NCBI RefSeq assembly: GCF_900115715.1 | Contig: NZ_FOXM01000002.1 | Coordinates: 365,175-429,174, forward strand | Direction of reading: 5' to 3' | Origin: Geopseudomonas sagittaria | GTDB lineage: Bacteria > Pseudomonadota > Gammaproteobacteria > Pseudomonadales > Pseudomonadaceae | DNA length: 64,000 nucleotides | Notes under the pieces: model-generated | Database searches by the model: none | What the model saw: only the letters and a program-made list of their open reading frames with translations | Told to the model about the DNA's origin: nothing | Program-made: the position numbers and the translations under genes | Shown here: piece by piece, positions 37,509-47,324 of the stretch | How the letters are laid out: each line of letters opens with the position of its first letter | Numbering within the stretch: the first letter of the stretch is position 1

Positions 37509-38401
37509 GCCTGGTCGTCCTTGCGGTACAGGTTGATGATCGCCGAGAAGTCCAGGTTGCCGTGGCCCTGGGTGCTGAAGGTCTGGTACAGCTGCTGGGC
37601 GAGGGCGCCGAGGATCACCGGCTGGCGCACCTGCTTGGCCGCCTCGCTGGCCAGGCCCAGGTCCTTGAGCATCAGGTCGCTGCCGAAGCCGCCGCTGTAG
37701 CCGCGCGCGGCAGGCACGTTGTCCATCACGCCGGGGAAGGGGTTGTAGGTGTCGGAACTCCAGCAGCGTCCGCTGGAGGTATTGATGATGCCGGCCAGCA
37801 CCTGCGGATCGACGCCCAGCGCCACGCCCAGGCTCATCGCCTCGGCCACGCCGATCATCGAGATGCCCAGCAGCATGTTGTTGGCCACCTTGGCGGCTTG
37901 GCCGTTGCCGGTGCCGCCGCAGTGGACGATGTTCTTGCCCATGGCAGCGAGGATCGGCTGGGCGCGGGCGAAGTCGGCGGCCTCGCCACCGACCATGAAG
38001 GTCAGGGTGCCGGCCGCGGCGCCGCCGGTGCCGCCGGAGACCGGGGCGTCGAGCATCGGGTTGCCGTGCTGGCGCGCGGCGGCGGCGACTTCGCGGGCGC
38101 TCTGCGGGTCAATGGTCGAGGAGTCGATCAGAAGCACGTCGGGGTGGACGTTAGCGAGCAGGCCGTCGTCGCCGAGGTAGACGCCTTTGACGTGCGCCGC
38201 GGCGGGCAGCATGGTGATGATCAGCTCGACGTCCGCCTGGGCCAGCGCGGCCGGGGAGGTCGCGGCGGTTGCGCCGGCCTCGACCAGCGAGGCGACGGCC
38301 GCGGCGGACAGGTCGAATACGGTCAGTTGGTGGCCGGCCTTGAGCAGGTTGCGCGCCATCGGCGCACCCATGTTGCCGAGACCGAGAAAGCCGATATGCA
38401 T
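37505..38401 (-). CDS. mmsB: 3-Hydroxyisobutyrate dehydrogenase MmsB
   Basis: 298 residues. The N-terminal Rossmann motif [20 protein letters not shown] binds NAD. The substrate loop [20 protein letters not shown] and active-site Lys region [19 protein letters not shown] are standard for 3-hydroxyisobutyrate dehydrogenases. It oxidises 3-hydroxyisobutyrate to methylmalonate semialdehyde for MmsA. ATG 38401 is used, although the frame stays open further into the repeat region. Confidence 0.94.
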   Translation of the reverse strand: MHIGFLGLGNMGAPMARNLLKAGHQLTVFDLSAAAVASLVEAGATAATSPAALAQADVELIITMLPAAAHVKGVYLGDDGLLANVHPDVLLIDSSTIDPQSAREVAAAARQHGNPMLDAPVSGGTGGAAAGTLTFMVGGEAADFARAQPILAAMGKNIVHCGGTGNGQAAKVANNMLLGISMIGVAEAMSLGVALGVDPQVLAGIINTSSGRCWSSDTYNPFPGVMDNVPAARGYSGGFGSDLMLKDLGLASEAAKQVRQPVILGALAQQLYQTFSTQGHGNLDFSAIINLYRKDDQA

Positions 38402-38449
38402 GGTGAGTCCTCTTCTTGTTCTGGTGGTGTGGCTGGCGCAGGGCAGGCG

Positions 38450-38540
38450 CTCCCTCTCCCGCCAGCGGGAGAGCGTCGGGGTGAGGGTGGTCCTGCTCGC
38501 CCTCACCCCCAGCCCCTCTCCCATGCATGGGAGAGGGGAG
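38450..38540. repeat. Palindromic intergenic repeat between mmsB and mmsA
   Basis: Two nested GC palindromes: ctctcccgccagcgggagag, and cccctctcccatgcatgggagagggg, with a partial gtgaggg/ccctcac pair around the middle. This is the style of dispersed REP-like repeats of Pseudomonas relatives. It splits the mmsA-mmsB gap and may stabilise or attenuate the transcript. Confidence 0.6.
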
Positions 38541-38567
38541 AACACCGTTCATGCGTCTGCCGGCGCC

Positions 38568-40076
38568 TCACTTCAGGGTGATAGTGGTGTTGACGTGGCC
38601 GACCTCGTCCTCGTCGAACCAGCGTGCGGTGACCGTCTTGGTCTGGGTGTAGAACTGCACCACCTGCTTGCCGTACGGGCCGAGGTCGCCGAGCTTGGAG
38701 CCGCGCGAGCCGGTGAAGGAGAACAGCGGCACCGGCACCGGGATCGGCACGTTGATGCCGACCTGGCCGACGTCGATCTCCTCCTGGAAGTGGCGGGCGG
38801 CGGCGCCGGAGCGGGTGAAGATGGCGGTGCCGTTGCCGTTGGGGTTGGCGTTGATGATCTCGATGGCCTCGTCCATGGTCGCCGCCTGCATCACGCAGAG
38901 CACCGGGCCGAAGATCTCTTCCCGGTAGATGGTCATCCCGGTGGTGACGCCGGAGAACACCGTTGGGGCGACGAAGTTGCCGTCGGCGTAGCCCGGCACC
39001 TGCGGGTTGCGGCCGTCGAGCAGCAGCTCGGCGCCTTCCTCGATGCCCCTGGCGATCAGGCCGTTGACCCGCTCCAGGGCGGCGCGCGAGATCAGCGGGC
39101 CGACGTCGGTGCCCGGCTCGGTGCCGCCGCTGACCCTGAGGGTCCTGGCCTTCTCTACCAGCTCCGGCAGCCAGGCCTGCGCCTCGCCGACCAGGATTAC
39201 CACCGACAGCGCCATGCAGCGCTGACCGGCCGCGCCGAAGCAGGAGCCGACCAGGTTGGCCAGGGTCTGCTGCTTGTGGGCGTCGGGCAGGACGATGGCG
39301 TGGTTCTTGGCGCCCATCATGCACTGCGCGCGCTTGCCGCTGAGCGAAGCGCGGTTGTAGACGTGGGTGCCGACCTTGGTCGAGCCGACGAAGGACACCG
39401 CTTTGATGTCCGGGTGGTCGCAGATCAGGTTCACCGCCTCGGCACCGCCGTGGATCACGTTGAGCACGCCCGCCGGGATGCCGGCCTGCAGCGCCAGTTC
39501 GGCCAGGCGCATGGTGACCATCGGGTCCTGCTCGGAGGGCTTGAGGACGAAGGTGTTGCCGGTGGCGATGGCCATCGGGAACATCCACAGCGGGATCATC
39601 GCCGGGAAGTTGAACGGGGTGATGCCGGCGCACACGCCCAGCGGCTGGTTGAGGGTGTAGGTGTCGACGCCGCCGGCCACGTTGTTGGCCAGCTCGCCGA
39701 GCTGCAGGCTGCCGATGTTGGCGGCATGCTCGACCACTTCCAGACCGCGGAACACGTCGCCCTCGGCGTCCGGCAAGGTCTTGCCCTGTTCGGCGGTGAG
39801 GATCGCCGCCAGCTCCTTCATGTTTTCGCGGATCAGCTGCTGGTACTTGAGGAAGATGCGGGCGCGGGCGCCGATCGGGGTCTTGCGCCAGGTCTTGAAG
39901 GCGGCCTTGGCGCTGGCCACGGCGGCGTTCATCTCATCGACGGTGGCGAAGGGCACGCGGGCCAGCACTTCCTGGGTGGCCGGGTTGACGACGTCGCGCC
40001 ACTCGGTGGTTTGCGATTCGACGAACTCGCCGTTGATCAGCAGCTTGACGGTGGGGATGGAGCGGGTAGCGGTCAT
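38568..40076 (-). CDS. mmsA: Methylmalonate-semialdehyde dehydrogenase MmsA
   Basis: 502 residues. Aldehyde-dehydrogenase fold with [20 protein letters not shown], the NAD-binding region, and the catalytic Cys in [34 protein letters not shown] and [16 protein letters not shown] sit near the end. It converts methylmalonate semialdehyde (and malonate semialdehyde) to propionyl-CoA or acetyl-CoA with CoA and NAD. First gene of the minus-strand valine-degradation operon, facing a LysR-type regulator. Confidence 0.95.
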   Translation of the reverse strand: MTATRSIPTVKLLINGEFVESQTTEWRDVVNPATQEVLARVPFATVDEMNAAVASAKAAFKTWRKTPIGARARIFLKYQQLIRENMKELAAILTAEQGKTLPDAEGDVFRGLEVVEHAANIGSLQLGELANNVAGGVDTYTLNQPLGVCAGITPFNFPAMIPLWMFPMAIATGNTFVLKPSEQDPMVTMRLAELALQAGIPAGVLNVIHGGAEAVNLICDHPDIKAVSFVGSTKVGTHVYNRASLSGKRAQCMMGAKNHAIVLPDAHKQQTLANLVGSCFGAAGQRCMALSVVILVGEAQAWLPELVEKARTLRVSGGTEPGTDVGPLISRAALERVNGLIARGIEEGAELLLDGRNPQVPGYADGNFVAPTVFSGVTTGMTIYREEIFGPVLCVMQAATMDEAIEIINANPNGNGTAIFTRSGAAARHFQEEIDVGQVGINVPIPVPVPLFSFTGSRGSKLGDLGPYGKQVVQFYTQTKTVTARWFDEDEVGHVNTTITLK

Positions 40077-40177
40077 GTTCACCTCGCCTCGAAGGCTTTC
40101 CTTGTAGTTGTTCTGGCCGGTGATGCTGGCTCTGGAAATCAAGCTAGCAGTGGAAAATTGCCAGTGGTAGCCGGGCG

Positions 40178-40200
40178 ATTTGCACATCGGCTCTGCAAAT
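40178..40200. promoter_or_regulatory. LysR-type operator (ATTTGCA-N9-TGCAAAT)
   Basis: Perfect inverted repeat ATTTGCA (40178-40184) and TGCAAAT (40194-40200) with a 9-bp spacer. It is centred in the gap between the divergent mmsA and lysR genes and contains the T-N11-A core typical of LysR-regulator sites. Confidence 0.8.
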
Positions 40201-40250
40201 CTGCACAATGGCGGCGAAACGCCCGTGCCTGGGCACTCCGGGAGCCACCG

Positions 40251-41141
40251 ATGGACTGGGACAACCTGCGCTATTTCCTCGAACTGTCACGCGCCGGCAC
40301 GCTGACTGCGGCGGCGCGGCGCCTGGAAGTGGACCACACCACGGTGGCGCGCCGGGTGCAGGCGCTGGAGAAGCAGTTCGGCCAGCCGCTGTTCATCCGC
40401 GGCGGCGCCGGCTACAGCCTGGCCGAGGCCGGACGGCGCCTGCTGGCCCAGGCCGAGGCGATGGAGAGCGCCTTCCTGGCCATCGAGCAGCCGGGGGAGG
40501 GCGGCCCGGACACTCTGTCCGGCTCGGTGCGCATCGGTGCCACCGAGGGCTACGGCGTCGCCCTGCTGGCCGGGCAACTGGCCGGCCTCGGGCAGCGCTA
40601 CCCGCACCTGGGCATTGACCTCTTGGCAGTGCCGCGCACCGTGCATCTGGCGCGTCACGAGGCGGACATCGTCATCACCCTGGAGCGTCCGCAGCGCGGG
40701 CCGTACATCATCACCCGCCTCACCGACTACGTGCTGCGCCTGTACGGCTCGCGCGACTATCTGGCGCGGCATGCGCCGATCCGCCGCCGCGAGGATCTGC
40801 GCCAGCACCGCTTCGTCAGCTACATCGAGGACCTGCTGTACAGCAAGGAACTCTACTACCTGGACGAGATCGGCCGCCCCGGCCAGGTCGCCCTGCGCAG
40901 CACCAGCATCCTCGCCCAGCAGAACGCGGTGCTGGCCAATGCCGGGCTGGCGATCCTGCCGAGCTTCACCGCGCGCCGCGAGCCGTCGCTGGTCGAGGTG
41001 CTGGCCGGGGACATCGAGTTCGTGCGTACCTTCTGGATGCTGATGCCGGCGGAGAACAAGGACCTGGCGCGCATGCGGGTGTGCTGGGATTTCCTGCGCA
41101 CGATGGCCGGGCAGAATCAGGACCTGATGCTCGGGCGCTGA
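40251..41141 (+). CDS. LysR-family regulator of the mms operon (inferred)
   Basis: 296 residues. An N-terminal winged helix: [20 protein letters not shown] and [20 protein letters not shown]. The effector domain (about 90-290) begins [20 protein letters not shown]. Divergence from mmsA with a shared perfect operator makes it the likely regulator of valine degradation; the effector is not known. ATG 40251 follows cgggagccaccg. Confidence 0.88.
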   Translation: MDWDNLRYFLELSRAGTLTAAARRLEVDHTTVARRVQALEKQFGQPLFIRGGAGYSLAEAGRRLLAQAEAMESAFLAIEQPGEGGPDTLSGSVRIGATEGYGVALLAGQLAGLGQRYPHLGIDLLAVPRTVHLARHEADIVITLERPQRGPYIITRLTDYVLRLYGSRDYLARHAPIRRREDLRQHRFVSYIEDLLYSKELYYLDEIGRPGQVALRSTSILAQQNAVLANAGLAILPSFTARREPSLVEVLAGDIEFVRTFWMLMPAENKDLARMRVCWDFLRTMAGQNQDLMLGR

Positions 41142-41271
41142 ATCGGTCGAGTCCGGCGCGGGCTATGATCTCCAGTGGCAGTGATCGCCAATGCGCTCGA
41201 TTCAGTTTCAATTAAGCGGTGCTGGTTAGAGTGACTCCATCGAAAGCCACTCACTCCCCAGGAGACTGAAG

Positions 41272-41580
41272 ATGAACAAACTCGCCGCCCTGCTTGCCAC
41301 TGCCCTGATCGCCGCCACCGCCGGGGTCGCCCAGGCCCGCGACCTCGGGCCGGACGAGGCGCTCAAACTGCGCGATGCGGGTACCATCATGTCCTTCGAG
41401 AAGCTCAACGCCGCGGCCATCGCCAAGCACCCGGGTTCTGCCGTCGAGGAGACCGAGTTGGAAGAGGAATACGGCCGCTACGTCTACCAGGTCGAGCTGC
41501 GTGACGCCCAGGGCGTGCAGTGGGATCTGGAGCTGGATGCCACCAACGGCGAGATCCTCAAGGACCACCAGGACGACTGA
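41272..41580 (+). CDS. Exported PepSY-domain protein (first copy)
   Basis: 102 residues with a clear signal peptide (MNKLAALLATALIAATAGVA, cleaved near AQA). The mature part is one PepSY domain: LGPDEALKLRDAGTIMSFEK, GSAVEETELEEEYGRYVYQV, LDATNGEILKDHQDD. PepSY domains bind or inhibit other proteins in the periplasm. It overlaps a tandem paralogue by one base and is followed by a two-component system, suggesting it is sensed by, or reports to, the kinase. Confidence 0.82.
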   Translation: MNKLAALLATALIAATAGVAQARDLGPDEALKLRDAGTIMSFEKLNAAAIAKHPGSAVEETELEEEYGRYVYQVELRDAQGVQWDLELDATNGEILKDHQDD

Positions 41581-41885
41581 TGCGCAAATTCACGCCCTTG
41601 ATTGCCGCGTTTGGCCTGATCCTGATTGCCACGGCCCAGGCCCGCGATCTGGATCAGGACGAGGCCCTGCGCCTGCGCCAGGAGGGCGTGATCCAGCCGC
41701 TGCAGCAGTTGCTGCAGCAGGCCATGCAGCGCTATCCCGGCGCGCGCCTGCTGGAGGCCGAGCTGGAAGAGGAGGATGAGCAGTACGTCTACGAGGTCGA
41801 GCTGCTCACCGTGGACGGTCAGGTGCGCGAGCTGGAGCTGGATGCGGTCAGCGGCCGCGTGCTGAAGGACGAGGAGGACGACTGA
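41580..41885 (+). CDS. Exported PepSY-domain protein (second copy)
   Basis: 101 residues with a signal peptide ([19 protein letters not shown]). The PepSY domain mirrors the first copy: [55 protein letters not shown]. Start and stop overlap with both neighbours (TGATG), so the PepSY pair and the response regulator are translationally coupled. Likely a tandem duplication. Confidence 0.82.
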   Translation: MRKFTPLIAAFGLILIATAQARDLDQDEALRLRQEGVIQPLQQLLQQAMQRYPGARLLEAELEEEDEQYVYEVELLTVDGQVRELELDAVSGRVLKDEEDD

Positions 41886-42562
41886 TGCGCCTGCTGCTGG
41901 TGGAGGACAACGTGGCCCTCGCCGACGAACTGCTCGCCGACCTGACCCGCCAGGGCTACGCCGTGGACTGGCTGGCCGACGGCCGCGATGCCCTGGTGCA
42001 GGGCGCCACAGAACCCTACGACCTGGTGGTCCTCGACCTCGGCCTGCCCGGCATGCCGGGGCTGGACGTGTTGCGTCAGTGGCGCAGCGACGGCCTGGCC
42101 ACCCCGGTGCTGGTGCTCACCGCGCGCGGCAGCTGGGCCGAGCGCATCGACGGTCTCAAGGCCGGTGCCGACGACTACCTGAGCAAACCCTTCCACCCCG
42201 AGGAGCTGGCCCTGCGCATCCAGGCGCTGCTGCGCCGCGCCCACGGGCTGGCCAACCAGAGCGAGCTGAAGGCCGCCGGCCTGGCGCTCGACGAGGCGCG
42301 CCAGTGCGTGCGCCGCGGTGACGAGGAGGTGCCGCTCACCGCCGGCGAATTTCGCCTGCTGCGCTACTTTATGCTGCATCCGGGGCAGATCCTCTCCAAG
42401 ACCCAGCTCAACGACCATATCTACGACGGCGAGAGCGAGCGCGACTCCAACGTCATCGAGGTGCACGTCAATCACCTGCGCCGCAAGCTCGGACGCGAGG
42501 TGATCGAGACCCGTCGCGGGCAGGGCTACCGCTACGCCGGCGATGCGGAGCAGGGCGGGTGA
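41885..42562 (+). CDS. OmpR-family response regulator
   Basis: 225 residues. Receiver: [20 protein letters not shown], phospho-acceptor Asp near residue 51 in [20 protein letters not shown], and Lys in [20 protein letters not shown]. The C-terminal winged helix (about 130-220) has [20 protein letters not shown] and [20 protein letters not shown]. It resembles QseB/PhoP-type regulators. Coupled to the sensor kinase by a 4-bp overlap. Confidence 0.92.
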   Translation: MRLLLVEDNVALADELLADLTRQGYAVDWLADGRDALVQGATEPYDLVVLDLGLPGMPGLDVLRQWRSDGLATPVLVLTARGSWAERIDGLKAGADDYLSKPFHPEELALRIQALLRRAHGLANQSELKAAGLALDEARQCVRRGDEEVPLTAGEFRLLRYFMLHPGQILSKTQLNDHIYDGESERDSNVIEVHVNHLRRKLGREVIETRRGQGYRYAGDAEQGG

Positions 42563-43881
42563 GGTCGATCCAGCGCCGCCTCGGCCTCGGTCTGGCGGCG
42601 ACTTTGCTGCTGTTCATGCTGGCCCTGCTGCAGGGCAGCCTCTGGCTGTTCGACAGCGGCCTGCGCCGCTACCACGAAAGCAACCTGCAGGACGAGGCGG
42701 AAACCCTGCTCACCGCCCTGGTGCGCGGCGAGCAGGGCGTGCAGCTGGACGAGCGGCGCCTGCATCCGGCCTACCAGCGCGCCTATTCCGGACGCTATTT
42801 CCGCATCGACTTCGCCGACGAGGTCTGGCGCTCGCGCTCGCTGTGGGACAGCGAGTTGCCGCGCCCCGCCCGCAGGGGGTTGGCGCCGACCCTGGCCGAG
42901 GGCGTCGCCGGTCAGCAACTGCTGCTCTATCGCGGCGACTATCGGCGTTTCGGCCAGCAACTCAGCATCAGCGTGGCGCAGGACTACACCCCGGTGCTCA
43001 GCAGTCTGACGCGCATCCGCTGGCTGGGTCTGGGCCTGGGGGCCGGCAGCCTGCTGTTGGTGCTGGTGCTGCAATGGCTGACCGTGCGCCGCGCGCTGGC
43101 GCCGCTGGAGCGGGTGCGCCGGCAGATCGCCGAGCTGCAGGCCGGCCGCCTCGGCGAGCTGGACCGCGACGTGCCGCGCGAGCTGGAGCCGCTGGTGGGG
43201 CAGATCAACCACCTGCTGCGCCACACCGAAGACACCCTCAGGCGCTCGCGGCATGCCCTCGGCAACCTCGGCCATGCGCTGAAGACGCCGCTGGCGGTGC
43301 TGGTTAGCTTGGCCAACCGCGAGGAACTGCGCGCCCATCCGGCCCTGCGCGCCACCCTGCGCGAGCTGCTGGAGCAGATCGACCAGCGCCTGGCTCGCGA
43401 GCTGGGCCGCGCGCGGCTGGCCGGCGAGGCGCTGCCCGGCGCGCACTTCGACTGCGCCGCCGAGCTGCCGGCGCTGTGCGCCACCCTCCGGCATATCCAT
43501 CCGCACGTCGACATCGACTGGCAGGCGCGGCCCGGCCTGCGCCTGCCGTGGGATCGCGAGGACCTGCTGGAGGCGCTCGGCAACCTGCTCGACAACGCCT
43601 GCAAGTGGGCGGACAGCAAGGTCGCGGTCAGCGCCGGCGAGGATGACGAGGGCTACTGGCTGTGCGTCGAGGACGACGGCCCGGGCATCGCCCTGGAGCA
43701 GCGCGAGGCGGTGATCGCCCGCGGCAGCCGCCTCGACGAGCAGGTCGCCGGCCACGGTCTGGGCCTGGCCATCGTCCGCGACATCGCCCAGGCCTGCGGC
43801 GGCAGCCTGAGCCTGGAGGACAGCGCCGCACTCGGCGGGCTGCGCGCGCGGCTGCGCCTGCCACGCCGCGCGCTCGCGTGA
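42559..43881 (+). CDS. Sensor histidine kinase (PhoQ/QseC-like)
   Basis: 440 residues from GTG 42559. TM1 (about 10-32), a periplasmic loop of about 120 residues, TM2 ([19 protein letters not shown]), HAMP, then the H-box [21 protein letters not shown]-box [17 protein letters not shown]1 [13 protein letters not shown] and G2 [18 protein letters not shown]. It autophosphorylates on His and passes phosphate to the preceding regulator. The signal is unknown; the upstream PepSY proteins are candidate periplasmic modulators. Confidence 0.92.
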   Translation: MRSIQRRLGLGLAATLLLFMLALLQGSLWLFDSGLRRYHESNLQDEAETLLTALVRGEQGVQLDERRLHPAYQRAYSGRYFRIDFADEVWRSRSLWDSELPRPARRGLAPTLAEGVAGQQLLLYRGDYRRFGQQLSISVAQDYTPVLSSLTRIRWLGLGLGAGSLLLVLVLQWLTVRRALAPLERVRRQIAELQAGRLGELDRDVPRELEPLVGQINHLLRHTEDTLRRSRHALGNLGHALKTPLAVLVSLANREELRAHPALRATLRELLEQIDQRLARELGRARLAGEALPGAHFDCAAELPALCATLRHIHPHVDIDWQARPGLRLPWDREDLLEALGNLLDNACKWADSKVAVSAGEDDEGYWLCVEDDGPGIALEQREAVIARGSRLDEQVAGHGLGLAIVRDIAQACGGSLSLEDSAALGGLRARLRLPRRALA

Positions 43882-43885
43882 TCCT

Positions 43886-43943
43886 GTAGGGGCGAGTTCA
43901 TTCGCCTGACCGGCACCACGCTGGCGAGTGAATTCGCCCCTAC
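43886..43943. repeat. Long hairpin repeat after the sensor kinase
   Basis: gtaggggcgagttcattcgcc and ggcgagtgaattcgcccctac form a near-perfect 21-bp stem with a 16-base loop, starting 4 bp after the kinase stop. It is both a likely transcription terminator and a REP-like dispersed palindrome. Confidence 0.7.
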
Positions 43944-44111
43944 GCCCGCCCCCTGCGCTCCCTGCTGCGACCAAGTGTCTCGCTCGGTCTTTTTTCATAC
44001 CCATGGGAGTATTCTGGCTGCAGCCCGCACGCCAACGGTGTTCCGCACAGCGACTAGAGTGGATTACTGGTCGCCGCCGGATTGGCGTCCGCCGGTCGAG
44101 GAGCTGTCGTC

Positions 44112-44327
44112 ATGCCGCAAGTCCCCCCGCAGTCGCCGTGGCGCATCCCGCTGGTGCGCGAGATCGGCGTCATCCTGCTGGTCAAGCTGGCCATCCTGCT
44201 GACCATCAAGGCGGTCTGGTTCACCGAACCCACGGTGCCGGAGAACGGCACCGCCCGGGTCAGCGAGCGTCTGCTCGGCACCCCGCAAACCTCTCCCGCA
44301 TCCCTGAACGAGGAGGAGCCGAGATGA
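44112..44327 (+). CDS. cydP: CydP, small protein encoded before cydA
   Basis: 71 residues: [20 protein letters not shown] and [20 protein letters not shown] give one membrane helix and a short periplasmic tail. This matches CydP, the putative small subunit encoded before cydAB in Pseudomonas relatives. It overlaps the following cydA start by 4 bp (ATGA). Because cydA is broken 147 bp later, CydP here probably has no partner from this locus. Confidence 0.75.
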   Translation: MPQVPPQSPWRIPLVREIGVILLVKLAILLTIKAVWFTEPTVPENGTARVSERLLGTPQTSPASLNEEEPR

Positions 44328-44470
44328 TCTCGGAAGCCGTCGTCGACCTGTCGCGTCTGCAATTCGCCATGACCGCGATGTACCACTTCCTGTTCGTGCC
44401 ATTGACGCTCGGGCTGGCCTTCCTGCTGGCGATCATGGAGTCGGTCTACGTGATGACCGGCAAGCAGGTC
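44324..44470 (+). pseudogene. cydA: Cytochrome bd oxidase subunit I, truncated after ~49 codons
   Basis: The 5' end is normal: [20 protein letters not shown], then [20 protein letters not shown] and YVMTGKQV, the first helix of CydA. After Val at 44468-44470 the family sequence should continue with Y-K-D-M-T but reads [12 protein letters not shown] and stops at 44507-44509. The base composition also drops here. The haem ligands and quinol loop are absent, and no further cydA sequence lies in the window, so this copy is inactive. The junction base is 44470/44471. Confidence 0.85.
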
Positions 44471-44779
44471 TGTATTAGTGATCCCACAAATATCCTAGAG
44501 TGCGAGTGAGTGAGTGATTCACATTGATTTGTAAGGATATTTTCTTGGGCATGTTTTAGGGGCTCTGTTCACAGCAACTCCTAAATCTTTGGCCTCGTGT
44601 TGGCTTGCTAGGGCCGCCTCCAGCACAATTTGCTGGCTGCCAGTCTTAGCCAGATACCCTTGGCTTTAGCGACGGCTGACCCGTGCGCCGCAGCGGCCCA
44701 AGTCGACCTCGCCGACGTAGGGGGGGCGCTACCGCTCCCATTCGCTGACGGGGTACTGGCGGATCAATGGCGGCTTTCG
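44471..44779. other. Start of accessory DNA, no clear gene
   Basis: A lower-GC stretch beginning TGTATTAGTGATCCC directly at the cydA break, then about 300 bp with only a weak frame at 44630-44848 that I do not trust. It may be the end of an unidentified mobile element (5'-TG end). No transposase belongs to it in view. Confidence 0.5.
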
Positions 44780-44963
44780 GCCGATTCTGTTGAAAAAGGC
44801 GGTCCTGCCTTCGTTGGCTCGCACAAAGCCGAGAAAATCCTCGGCTGAGGCGTAGCTACGCGAAATCTGGAGCAGTTCGGATCCTGCATTTGCCCAGATT
44901 TCAACGTCAGCCGCTCACTTTCGCCGGCAGAATCTGAAGAGGGACTTTTTCAACAGAATCGGC
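44780..44963. mobile_element. MITE-like element, 184 bp
   Basis: Perfect 18-bp terminal inverted repeats, gccgattctgttgaaaaa (44780-44797) and its complement (44946-44963). The inside has no gene. The right end joins an IS5-family transposase in mid-gene. Size and ends fit a non-autonomous IS derivative. Confidence 0.65.
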
Positions 44964-45389
44964 TACAAGCTGTCGGTCAGTGTGGATCGCCGGCACAAGC
45001 TGATCCGCTGCGTGCGGGTGAGCGATGCCAGCGAGGCCGACACCCGGCACCTGGTCGATGTGCTCGACCGGAGGAACAGCAGCAGGGACTTCTGGGCGGA
45101 TCGCGGCTACCACGACAAGCCTCGCGAGCAGTGGCTACGGATGATCGGCTGGCGACCGCATATCCAGCGCAAGAGCCAGGCAGGCAAGCCCATCAGCCAG
45201 CGAAGCAAAGCACGGAACAAACGCATCGCCAGCCCCCGGGCTCGAGTCGAACATGTCTTTGCCAGCCTCGCGCAGATGGGCGGCAAGATGATCCGAAGCA
45301 TTGGCCTGGTCCGCGCGGAGTTTGGGCTGATGGTCAAGTCGGCGGTCTACAACCTCAAGCGGATGTCGACTCTGCTGGAAGTGGCGTGA
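44964..45389 (+). pseudogene. IS5-family transposase, N-terminal half missing
   Basis: Reads GYKLSVSVDRRHKLIRCVRV, FWADRGYHDKPREQWLRM (second DDE Asp region), RARVEHVFASLAQMGG (Glu of the DDE triad) and SAVYNLKRMSTLLEVA at the end. The N-terminal half with the first Asp is lost at the 44963/44964 junction. It cannot be active. Confidence 0.8.
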
Positions 45390-45520
45390 GCCAGGGGCCG
45401 GTTGCGTGATGCAACCGGCCATTCATGAGGCTTGGCGAGTGTCAGAGTCGGCGCTCAGATGTCGGTGAGCTGCATTTTTGTAGCCTGGCTCAGTGCGAGT
45501 AGCCGTTTTTAGAGGTGCCC
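44964..45520 (+). mobile_element. IS5-family remnant (3' part)
   Basis: The 3' portion of an IS element: truncated transposase (to 45389), a perfect ggccggttgc/gcaaccggcc hairpin (45396-45420), and a right end at gtttttagaggtgccc (about 45505-45520). The left end is missing where the MITE-like element sits. Confidence 0.6.
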
Positions 45521-45551
45521 TTGAGGCGCTGCTGGCAGCAGCCTAACTTTG

Positions 45552-46139
45552 TTACTCGTCGATGGTGGTTCGCAACCTTCTTACAAGTTCAATTCCATCC
45601 TTGCCGGGCTGGAGCTCATATGGTAAAGCTTGAAGCGATATCCCCTCCGAGCCGGGTATCGAATCAAGAAGCAGCAGACAGTAATCAATCATGGAGTCAA
45701 TGAGCTCAGGAAGATCACCCTCCCCAATTTCATGGGAATATTCCTCTTCCCCGAAAACTGCCTTGTAATCATTATGCGCGATCATCTTGTGCCTAAATTG
45801 CGTAGCCCCCAACGCCTCGAATCTGTTTTCTATGTAAACTTTATGCTGATTTAGCTCATTATTCATGTATTGCTGATATTTCTTTGCTAAATATGAAAGC
45901 GAAAAATTATCGCGCCTTCCGAACTCAGGCCGATCAAGCGTGGCGGCCATTCGGGTGAGGATGCTAACGAACATTGACTTTCTGATGATCTTAAATTGCT
46001 CTGGAGCTGTCGCATTTAAAGTCGCAACGCTATCGCTTACGCAAAATAGCTGTTCAAAAAGAATAATCTCTCGCTTGATATCCGCAAGATAGCTAAGGAA
46101 AAGAGAAACATCTTTTGCTGCAGATTTTGTATCAGTCAC
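45552..46139 (-). CDS. Unknown HEPN-like protein (possible AbiU2 family)
   Basis: 195 residues, all helical: FLSYLADIKREIILFEQLFC, KIIRKSMFVSILTRMAATLD, NFSLSYLAKKYQQYMNNELN and RHKMIAHNDYKAVFGEEEYS. The R-H-K-M-I-A-H-N-D pattern resembles HEPN/AbiU2-type proteins, which occur in abortive-infection loci. Its GC content is clearly lower than the motility genes, a sign of transfer. I do not claim a function. It stands alone between IS remnants and a second HEPN-like gene. Confidence 0.55.
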   Translation of the reverse strand: MTDTKSAAKDVSLFLSYLADIKREIILFEQLFCVSDSVATLNATAPEQFKIIRKSMFVSILTRMAATLDRPEFGRRDNFSLSYLAKKYQQYMNNELNQHKVYIENRFEALGATQFRHKMIAHNDYKAVFGEEEYSHEIGEGDLPELIDSMIDYCLLLLDSIPGSEGISLQALPYELQPGKDGIELVRRLRTTIDE

Positions 46140-46291
46140 TTCAACTCCCTATAACATTCCAAGTTGATCTGTCAGCCCGCCCCGGCCGCTATCCTTGCTT
46201 GATTCGCTCCCAGCAGGTGAAGGAATGGCGTTGTCAAGGACTGGTTGGTAAATCCTCCCGGGGCGAAGTAGCGGCCCTCTGTCTCTGACTG

Positions 46292-47050
46292 TCAGAGGCT
46301 TCGGCCTCCTATTGGCCCCTTATGCGCCCTGATAGCCGCGGCAAGCTCATGAATCTTTTTCTTGCGATCGCTATAGCACTCCTCGACCAGAAGACACATA
46401 ACTTGAAATGCGTGCTCTGCATCTTTGTGAGTAATGCTGGAGCCTGAATGGCTACCTTCATTCCCGAGCCAACGAAGCGCATCAAGCAAATTGTACTCAT
46501 TTGACGTTTCCTGGAGCTGCTTAATCCTATTCCCGAAGCTCATAAACGCTCCAGGCTGAGGCTCAGGAACTCCCAGCGATGTCAGAATTTCCTCAGCAGC
46601 CATCCGCAAACTGTTACAGCACGCGGCCGGATGTGCATAGTACAGTGCTGATGCCGACTCAAGATGAGCCTGCACTTCCTTTGGTGTGGCGAGCGGGCAC
46701 GCTATAAATTTAAGCCCTGGAAAAAAATTCTTTGGCCGTAAATATGTCACCCAACGCCTAGACCATCCGTCATTTTCGTCAATTTCGTACTCTTCCTCCA
46801 AGAAGCCGTCGCCATGGAGAAATACCAAGTCATTACAGTTCTGACAAATTAGGGCAAGGCGGAATACATACTCTTCATGTTCCGGCTCCCACCAATCCTG
46901 ACCTCGCATGCGCTCGCTGTCGGCTGTTGCCTTAACTAACAAATCGTCTTTTTTCAAAGATTCTTTATTACAGCTCGGGCAAGTGTATTCAGGAAGATTC
47001 TCTGTCGAGAAAACGGTGGTGAAGTTCTGGTTGTTCAATGTCAGCTCCAT
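46292..47050 (-). CDS. DUF4145-like protein with zinc ribbon
   Basis: 252 residues. The N-terminal part has a zinc-ribbon pattern, YTCPSCNKESLKK and LICQNCNDLVFLHG. The C-terminal helical part, ALYYAHPAACCNSLRMAAEE, ALRWLGNEGSHSGSS and DAEHAFQVMCLLVEECYSDR, resembles DUF4145, a HEPN-clan domain. Low GC compared with the core genes. Same strand as the preceding unknown gene but about 150 bp apart. A defence-related role is possible but not shown. Confidence 0.65.
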   Translation of the reverse strand: MELTLNNQNFTTVFSTENLPEYTCPSCNKESLKKDDLLVKATADSERMRGQDWWEPEHEEYVFRLALICQNCNDLVFLHGDGFLEEEYEIDENDGWSRRWVTYLRPKNFFPGLKFIACPLATPKEVQAHLESASALYYAHPAACCNSLRMAAEEILTSLGVPEPQPGAFMSFGNRIKQLQETSNEYNLLDALRWLGNEGSHSGSSITHKDAEHAFQVMCLLVEECYSDRKKKIHELAAAIRAHKGPIGGRSL

Positions 47051-47229
47051 GCTAGTCCGGCCCCATTCTGGCCCCCGACCCTACCCCATAATTACCTTTC
47101 AAGCCAATGGCGAGGCTTCGCGGTGCGGCATGCTCCAACCGGTCTGCCAGGAGACCCGGCTCCCCTATCCCGGCAGCTGCACTCTCTGCCTTCAGAACCG
47201 ACCAGCTCCGAACGACGCAAGGGATAGCC

Positions 47230-47316
47230 ATGACCCTGGTGCTGTACGTAGCCGGCCGCTACCGCGAGCCGGATCGGGCAGATATTGACCGGATGGAGCC
47301 GAATTCGAACGACCGC
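47230..47316 (+). pseudogene. DUF4406-like gene fragment
   Basis: MTLVLYVAGRYREPDRADID looks like the first strand and loop of DUF4406/nucleoside-deoxyribosyltransferase-like proteins (usually Y-I-A-G-P-Y-R). The similarity ends near 47298 at a gaattcg junction just before the IS1182 element. A decayed fragment. Confidence 0.35.
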
Positions 47317-47324
47317 TATTGGCC

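Noticed and set aside
44630..44848. 72-residue frame in the accessory DNA after cydA
   Set aside because: It runs across the MITE-like repeat boundary, has low-complexity composition and no ribosome site.
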